Of a stretch of 64,000 nt of DNA, positions 55,808 through 64,000 are shown one piece after another. The notes below the pieces were generated by a model, which ran no database searches, was not told the origin of the DNA, and saw nothing but the letters and a program-made list of their open reading frames with translations. This DNA comes from Rutpela maculata (taxonomy: Eukaryota > Arthropoda > Insecta > Coleoptera > Cerambycidae): assembly GCA_936432065.2 (NCBI GenBank), contig OW386287.2, positions 94,443,091-94,507,090 of the forward strand. The letters run 5' to 3'. The position numbers and the translations under genes were made by a program. How positions within the stretch are numbered: the first letter of the stretch is position 1; each line of letters begins with the position of its first letter.

Positions 55808-56826
55808 CCGGGTGTCCAAAAAGTCTGGAAACGGTCAAATATCTCGAGGAATACACATTGGATCCAAAAAAGAAAAAACACGTCCTTAATAACTTTAAAA
55901 GTGCTATCCAATGATACCAAACGCGACTCCTCACTCCCACCCCTTGGGGTGGGGCGGGGGGCAACTTTAAAATCTTGTTTTTTATTGCAGAATCGGATTC
56001 TACAGCAAAAATTACGTCAGGTTTGTCTGAAACGTTTTTTTCGATTCGTGACAGATGGCGCTGTAATCGCAAAAATATTTTTTTCCGTAATTTCTAAAAA
56101 AATTCTACGGAAGAATGAAAAATAATAAAGCACGAGTTCATTTTCTTGAAAAAGCGATTCAATGGTGTTAAATTTAATACCCCCCACCCCCCACCACCGT
56201 GGGGGAGGGAAAGTGGAGGTCAATTTTCAAATGCTAAATGGAAACCCTCATTTTTTATTATTCGTGAAAAATGTTTAATTTTTAAAAAATATTTTTTTTC
56301 GCTAAAACGAAGAATTTTTTTTTTTTTAATGAAATTGAATTGTATGTTCACCAGACTCTACATCCGCCAATACAAAATTATGGGGTTCCATTTAAGATTT
56401 TAAGGTTGCCCACCACTTCCCCCCTCATGGTGGTGGTGGAGGGGGAATTAAATTTAACACCATTGAATGGCTTTTTCAAGAAAATGAACTCGTACTATGT
56501 TATTTTTCATTCTTCTGTAGAATTTTTTAGAAATCACGAAAAGAAATATTTTTTCGATTACAGCGCCATCTGTTACGAATCGAAAAAACATTTTAGACAA
56601 ACTTGACGTAATTTTTGCCGTAGAATCCGATTCTGCAATAAAAAATAGAGGTACCATTTAAGATTTGAAAGTTGTCCCCCGCCCCACTCCAAGAGGTGGG
56701 TGTGGGGGGTCGCGTTTGGTATAATTGGATAGCCCTTTTAAAATTATTAAGGATGTGTTTTTTTTTTTGGATACAATGTGTATTTCTCGAGATATTTGAC
56801 CGCTTCCAGACTTTTTGGACACCTGG
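55808..56826. mobile_element. 1-kb palindromic MITE at a TA site
   Basis: Starts CCGGGTGTCCAAAAAGTCTG and ends with the inverse form CCAGACTTTTTGGACACCTGG. Arms of roughly 480 bp match in inverted order (GCGCCATCTGTTACGAATCG, GCAGAATCGGATTCTAC). TA lies at 55806-55807 and 56827-56828, consistent with a mariner-type TA duplication. No transposase. Confidence 0.8.
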
Positions 56827-56827
56827 T

Positions 56828-57356
56828 ATGACTATTTCATTCCTATAAATTTCATCCACTCAAAATCGATCATTTTAATCAAAAAATAGTTTGTTTCGCA
56901 TCGACCAAATTTAATATGCCAGAGTTGCTCAACCAACAAAAAGCCATAATGAAGCAACCAACCTGTTTTTCAGCGGCAAATTTTCTTTTGTTTTTTGAAA
57001 ACATAGTAACCAATTCAACAAGTCGGCATCATTACAATAATTTTTGCAAACGTCAGTTCACGTCAGTTGTAAAAAATGTGCGAGAATAACGGCCCCAAAT
57101 GTTCAAGATTTATTTATTTTTTTAAAATTTACTTCCTATATCTAATAAATTTGTTTTCCTTTGCCTACATTTTTATTCATGAAATAGTCATGACGAATAC
57201 CATTCGTGATATAATTTTGTCTGGCAAAATTTAATGATTATTCTACTCACCTGTCGGCTCGTTATTTTTATCTGTCAATGTCAATCGCGAAATTGCCAAG
57301 CAACAAACTCTCTTAATAATCACTAAATTTTGCCGACGAAATTATGTCACTTATGA
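56828..57356 (+). mobile_element. Crypton-like element, copy 2 (deletion derivative)
   Basis: Collinear with copy 1, including the ORF start ATGAAGCAACCAACCTG, the same internal deletion and the same MITE insertion point (57210-57346). It differs by point changes and small indels. Its left end touches the palindromic MITE at 55808-56826. Confidence 0.75.
57210..57346. mobile_element. Small MITE inside Crypton copy 2
   Basis: Orthologous in position to 54565-54693, 137 bp, with the same TATAATTTTGTC and AAATTATG ends. The shared insertion means copies 1 and 2 descend from one MITE-bearing ancestor. Confidence 0.7.
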
Positions 57357-57374
57357 TATAATATAATATATTAT

Positions 57375-58804
57375 ATGACTATTTCATTCGTATAAATTTA
57401 ATCCAATCAAAATCGATCATTTTAATCAAAAAATAGTTTTGCATCGACAAAATTTAACATTTAAAATTTGGCCAGGGTTGCTCAACCAAGAAAAAGCCAG
57501 AATGAAGCAACCAACTGTTTTTCAGCGACAACTTTTCCTTTGTTTTTTGAAAACATAGTAACCGATTCAACAAGTCGGCGTCATTACAATAATTTTTGCA
57601 AACGTCAGTTGAAAAAAATGTGCGATAATAACGGCCCCAAATGTTCAAAATTTGGTGATTTATCTATTGAAAACATTTCCAACGTTGTTCCTGCAAATAC
57701 TGTGAAAAATAAAGCGTCAGTGTGGCAGCAATTCAGCGAATTTTGTAAACAGCGGCATTATGATTTACATTCAACAACAAGTTCTGAAGAAATCGCAAAA
57801 ATATTACAAGATTGGGCTTTCAACGTGAAAGAGAAGAACGGATAAAACTACAAAGAAACTAGTGTCAAGTCGATAGGGAACGCACCAGCATTAATGGCCC
57901 AGGAAAAATATTTTAAAAATTGGTATCAAAATCAATCCTTTCTTCGATATTTGTTTTAAGCAAGCCAGAAATGCTCGTGATGCGAAAAGAAAACTTCTTC
58001 AGTAAAATTCTGAGGCAAGAAAAGTGAGTGCTAAAGCTCTTACGTTACACGAGATTCAAGCCATGGCAAACAGCTGGAATGAAGAAAATCCAGAAAATTC
58101 TTTCATGTTTGTTCGTTCGAGCTTGCCTGGAGAGGAAACGAAGCTGTAAATTGCAAAGTACACTTTTTTCAAGATGAAATAGATAATGAAGGCCCATTCA
58201 CCGGACGCGTTGAATATAATTCTGTTTTTTCTAAGACTGCGAAAGTGGGTCTAAAGTTTCCAGTAAATAACAAACGACTGTAAATCCTGCCTGGGAGTTC
58301 TTGGTTTAAAAATTTACCTATAGGCTTAAACACCCTATCAAAATGGACGAAGGAATCAGCACTTAAGATTGGGTTAGATGCTAAGATGAAGATAACAAAT
58401 CATTCTCACTGATCTTCTGCAATATCTACGTTAGCCAAAAACAGGGTTGGAGAGCAGCAATTAATTAAGCTAACAGGACACGCAAGTACTCAGTTTTTGA
58501 AACTCGATCTTCAGCTTGACGTAGATCTTCATGATAGGTTGGTTCAAAATATGAGAGGGAACAGCAAGGGGAATAGAAATTTTGCGTCGAAACAAGGAGA
58601 ATGCAAAGAATTACAGAGACTACAAATTATAATAAATCAGGGACAAAATGTTCATTATCATAATTGCTCTTTCCAAATCGTCAATAATAATGCTAAATAG
58701 TTTGTTTGACTATTTACTTTCTACATCTAATGAATTAATTTTTCTTTGCCTAAATTTTTATCATGAAATAGTCATAACGAATACCATTCGTGAATCACTT
58801 ATGA
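57375..58804 (+). mobile_element. Crypton-like tyrosine-recombinase element, long copy
   Basis: Starts ATGACTATTTCATTCGTATA and ends GAAATAGTCATAACGAATACC, TTCGTGA, TCACTTATGA. The left end and the inverse of the right GAAATAGTCAT segment match over about 13 bases plus a weaker extension, so the element looks TIR-bounded. It encodes a decayed tyrosine recombinase (57502-58700). Confidence 0.65.
57502..58700 (+). pseudogene. Crypton-type tyrosine recombinase, inactive
   Basis: Integrase that would cut and rejoin DNA through a tyrosine nucleophile. The start is inferred from copies 1 and 2 (ATG at 57502, MKQPT), where this copy lost one C. Seen: FENIVTDSTSRRHYNNFCKR, KNKASVWQQFSEFCKQRHYD and SSEEIAKILQDWAFNVKEKN (N-terminal SAM-like DNA-binding fold of Crypton/DUF3504 proteins). 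Then ARDAKRKLL, ALTLHEIQAMANSWNEENPE, KTAKVGLKFPVNNKRL, TNHSH-stop-SSAISTLAKN and LTGHASTQFLKLDLQLD. The Arg of the H-x-x-R box is replaced by TGA (58410-58412; CGA to TGA would explain it). The residue nine after the GH His, where the catalytic Tyr belongs, is Asp (58506-58508). Several frameshifts. Confidence 0.72.
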
Positions 58805-59367
58805 TATCTTATATGAAAAAGGTTTACGTCTCATTTACAAGTTTATTTGTTTGCATTTAAAACCAGCGGAAAACTTATTCTTTAAAGATTCAGCTACCGC
58901 CAAAACATCCTCGAAATTATGGTTAATAAATACTACAGATATTCTTAAAAAAGCGTACTCAATATATAAATAAAATAAAGTAAATATAAATTTCAGCATC
59001 GAGGAATTTTTAAAACTAATAGGTACCTTCCAGATATATGCACACTTCTGTGATATGAAATCTGTAGAAAAGAATGAAGGAATTTTCAATGAGAGAATTA
59101 TCGGCACTGTTATAGAGATATAGTCCAATCAATAGGTACTTTTTTTTGCAAAAATAGCAGTTTTCTTTTTTAATGTATTCTGCGGCTCATTCTGAGTATT
59201 CTGTCAAGTTGGCGAGGTCGGCGGTGGTTGAGGTTAGCCGTCATATTTGCGAAAAGTCAAACGCAAATATCTCGCGCACTAAATTCTCTACAAATTCCCT
59301 AACAGGCTCATTTTCGTAGAAGTTAACCGTATGAGTTACAGCACGTCAAAATTTTAAAAACGTATTT
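58805..59367. other. No gene seen
   Basis: AT-rich DNA, no supported frame or repeat match. Confidence 0.35.
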
Positions 59368-59618
59368 TTACTTCCACATCCGGTGAAAGTTTGGTAACGC
59401 AAAAAAAATTGAAAATTTTTTATTGTTCAAATAGTCGGCTTAGAAAGTCATGAAACGTTGAGATTTTAAGTTTGAGAAAAAAAAATGTCTGTCTGCCGTT
59501 CCGTCGGTCTCTCTGCCTGTAACTTTTTTCTGGAACCGTTTAAGGTATTGACTTGAAATTTGGTACACGCATGTTATGTATTTCAATACTACGGGAGCCC
59601 ATCTTAAGTGTCCGTGCA
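59368..59618 (-). mobile_element. MITE X, copy 5 (one end only)
   Basis: ACTTCCACATCCGGTG end, GTCATGAAACGTTGAGATTT, TGTCTGTCTGCC, AACCGTTTAAGGTATTGACT as in copy 1. It breaks off before the C-rich middle, near a run of 18 C (59619-59636). Confidence 0.7.
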
Positions 59619-59636
59619 CCCCCCCCCCCCCCCCCC
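59619..59636. repeat. Run of 18 C
   Basis: Uninterrupted poly-C following TCCGTGCA, the longest G/C homopolymer in the window; exact length may be an assembly estimate. Confidence 0.9.
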
Positions 59637-59644
59637 GATCCTTG

Positions 59645-60085
59645 GGGACAATGTTTTTGTCATTTAACACAAAAACTAAAAAAGATGGAGAAAAACTTTC
59701 TACACAAAAAACAAAGTGCATACAATTTTCTACAATTTTGTTTCTATACGATGTTTGGATAGGAGTTACCATTTTCCAGATAAATGATTCAGCTCTTAAA
59801 ATAAAATATAAAATTCAATATAAAACGTAACACTACTTGGGGACAATGTTTTTCATAAAGATTAAAGCCTAAGGAACAATTTAAGACATGTCCTAAAAAA
59901 AAACTGGCTGTACTTTCAAAATGGCGTCCGTTTAAAAAAATACTAATATTGTTTTTGTCATTTAACACAAAAACTAAAAAAGACGGAGGAAAACTTTCTA
60001 CACAAAGTGCATAAAATTTTCTATAAATTTGTTCCTATACATTATTTGGATAGGAGTCACCATTTTCCAGATATCATTGTTGCCG
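59645..60085. repeat. Direct repeat, two units 298 bp apart
   Basis: GTTTTTGTCATTTAACACAA occurs at 59653 and 59951, each followed by AACTAAAAAAGA.GGAG, AACTTTCTACACAAA, TGGATAGGAGT.ACCATTT. Non-coding. Confidence 0.75.
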
Positions 60086-60349
60086 TTTTCGAGATAAATG
60101 TCTGCAAATTACAATATTATTATTATTAATTTTTTTCAGTTTATTTTATTTTTTGTTATGTTAATAATATAAAGTTATATTATACGCCTTACAATAATTG
60201 TCACAGTTATTTCCTCTGAGTGATTTACCGATATATGAATTTCCATGTTTCCTTATAGACTAGGAGCTGACGACAAAAATTTGGGTCAAATCTTATTCAC
60301 CGGGAAACCCTATATATTCGGTAAAGTACATCCTCCACATACTGAGAAG

Positions 60350-60660
60350 TTTTACACCTGGAGGGTGGGACAATATACGAGGGAGCTGGAAAAATAAAAC
60401 AGAGGGTTTGTCAAATTTTATTTTCCTTGAAACTCATTTGTTGGTTAGTTTTTAATAAATAATGTATGAAAAAACGTTTCTTACACCTGGCAAGCAGGAC
60501 AAAATTGTTCTTACAACTTGTAAACAATGTATTATTTTACAAGGGTATTGTCAAATATTATTCTCCTTAAAATTTATATGAGAAATAAGTTTGAACTATA
60601 AATAATATGAAAAAAAAATTCTTACGGCTTGAACGCGGAACAAACGAGTTCTTACACTGC
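60350..60660. repeat. Tandem repeat, units 130-140 bp
   Basis: TTTACACCTGG at 60351, TTACACCTGG at 60481 and a decayed TTACGGCTTG at 60622 each precede a G/A-rich phrase; the first two also share GTCAAAT.TTATT.TCCTT and an ATATGAAAAAA end. Confidence 0.65.
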
Positions 60661-61427
60661 TCTGAACTAAAAATCGAGAGCGCCTATATCGTTCCGGAGC
60701 TGCTGTGTGCTGATGGTAAATTTCCTAGAGAATCATGTTTTGGGGAATCAATGCAAAAAAAACAATACCTTCATTTTCTATAGTTGGGTCCACGACGAAA
60801 ATATTATATATCACTGTCACGACGTACACGCAGATAGTAAGGTTACAAACATCATCTATTCCAGAGTAACTAGATTTATGTGCAGTTAATATTTTTATTT
60901 AAAAGACAAATTAAGGAAAATATAGAACAGTATATAAACATCCATTAATATCAATCACAGCGGGATAAATAGAAAATTACCATATTTTGTATTGTTGGTT
61001 TGTCAAGTCCTGTAGTATCCGTTACAGAATGTTCAAATGGTTGTTCCACTTCTGTACATGTAAAATAAATTAATAATACAAAAAATAGTATGTCTCCATT
61101 CACTTCGATGTGATTGTTACGCATTTATTACCATCATTATTATAAGCATTACGTATTATCAGAAATTAAAATTGAGCGGGTATCGCTGGTGCACAAGAAC
61201 GTAATCACTGTTTTCTCTTATAATTAATCGAATGCCCATAGTAACTTGCCTTCGAACACGCGGAGCAGTAACTGCTGTTTATTCTTTTTTGAATTTATTT
61301 CCTTTTTGTGAAGTTTACCACTTACTTTAAATAAAGTGAGAATATTTTTTTGTTGCTATTTTTATATATATTGTAATATAGATTTATTTCTTGTTACATA
61401 TTATTGTAAAATTAGGATAAGCTAATA
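60661..61427. other. No gene; 5' flank of the CR1-type element
   Basis: No frame long enough for an ORF1. The last few hundred bases are probably the 5' UTR of the retrotransposon that starts coding at 61428, but its 5' end could not be located. Confidence 0.35.

Positions 61428-64000
<2,573 letters not shown>

Noticed and set aside
55605..56657. Several overlapping frames of 60-130 codons
   Set aside because: They arise in mirrored pairs from the palindromic MITE at 55808-56826 and its flank.

Overview
This is an AT-rich stretch of eukaryotic, almost certainly arthropod and probably insect, nuclear DNA. It is packed with transposable elements and contains no host gene I can name. The basis is the mixture of elements: jockey-type, R1/I-type and CR1-type non-LTR retrotransposons, mariner-like elements, a hAT element, a Crypton-like tyrosine-recombinase element and many foldback/MITE families. 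Candidate GT-AG introns lie in two element genes, and nothing bacterial was seen (no operons, Shine-Dalgarno sites, rRNA or CRISPR). A beetle is my guess, not a demonstrated identity. Nearly every coding remnant carries frameshifts, stops or lost catalytic residues.

Layout. 0-7 kb: remains of an unknown element ORF (336-770), then an inverted-repeat element (1193-6340) whose duplicated right arm is interrupted by a 3.3-kb near-palindrome (2911-6197) carrying inverted copies of a nuclease-like element gene. 7.2-9.3 kb: a 5'-truncated RT/RNase H retrotransposon on the minus strand. 11-14 kb: a palindrome interrupted by a 927-bp repeat holding 23 copies of an 8-bp minisatellite and by a CR1-like 3' end. 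14.7-19 kb: a mariner-like element with an inverted transposase, a second copy of the 927-bp family, a CXC-motif fragment and a MITE. 20.5-26.7 kb: an inverted repeat with tRNA-like Pol III boxes, split by a 4,972-bp jockey-type element with both ORFs and a 10-bp target-site duplication. 28-41 kb: repeat and MITE copies, a second mariner-like transposase, another CR1-like 3' part, an unclassified element gene, a foldback and a second nuclease-family fragment. 43-54 kb: a hAT element with 8-bp target-site duplications, several tandem repeats, a GC-rich TIR element, a long hairpin and a TIR-bounded palindrome. 54-59 kb: three copies of a Crypton-like element, two of them deletion derivatives with a shared MITE insertion. 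59-64 kb: tandem repeats and then a CR1-type retrotransposon interrupted by a 104-bp AT repeat and running off the window end.

The recurring themes are nested insertion and palindromy. At least eight large inverted repeats are present, and several allow filled and empty sites to be compared inside the window. The most unusual content is (i) four fragments of one element-borne protein family with motifs resembling FEN1/XPG-type nucleases plus a C-terminal CXC cysteine cluster, and (ii) a tyrosine-recombinase element whose ends look like terminal inverted repeats.
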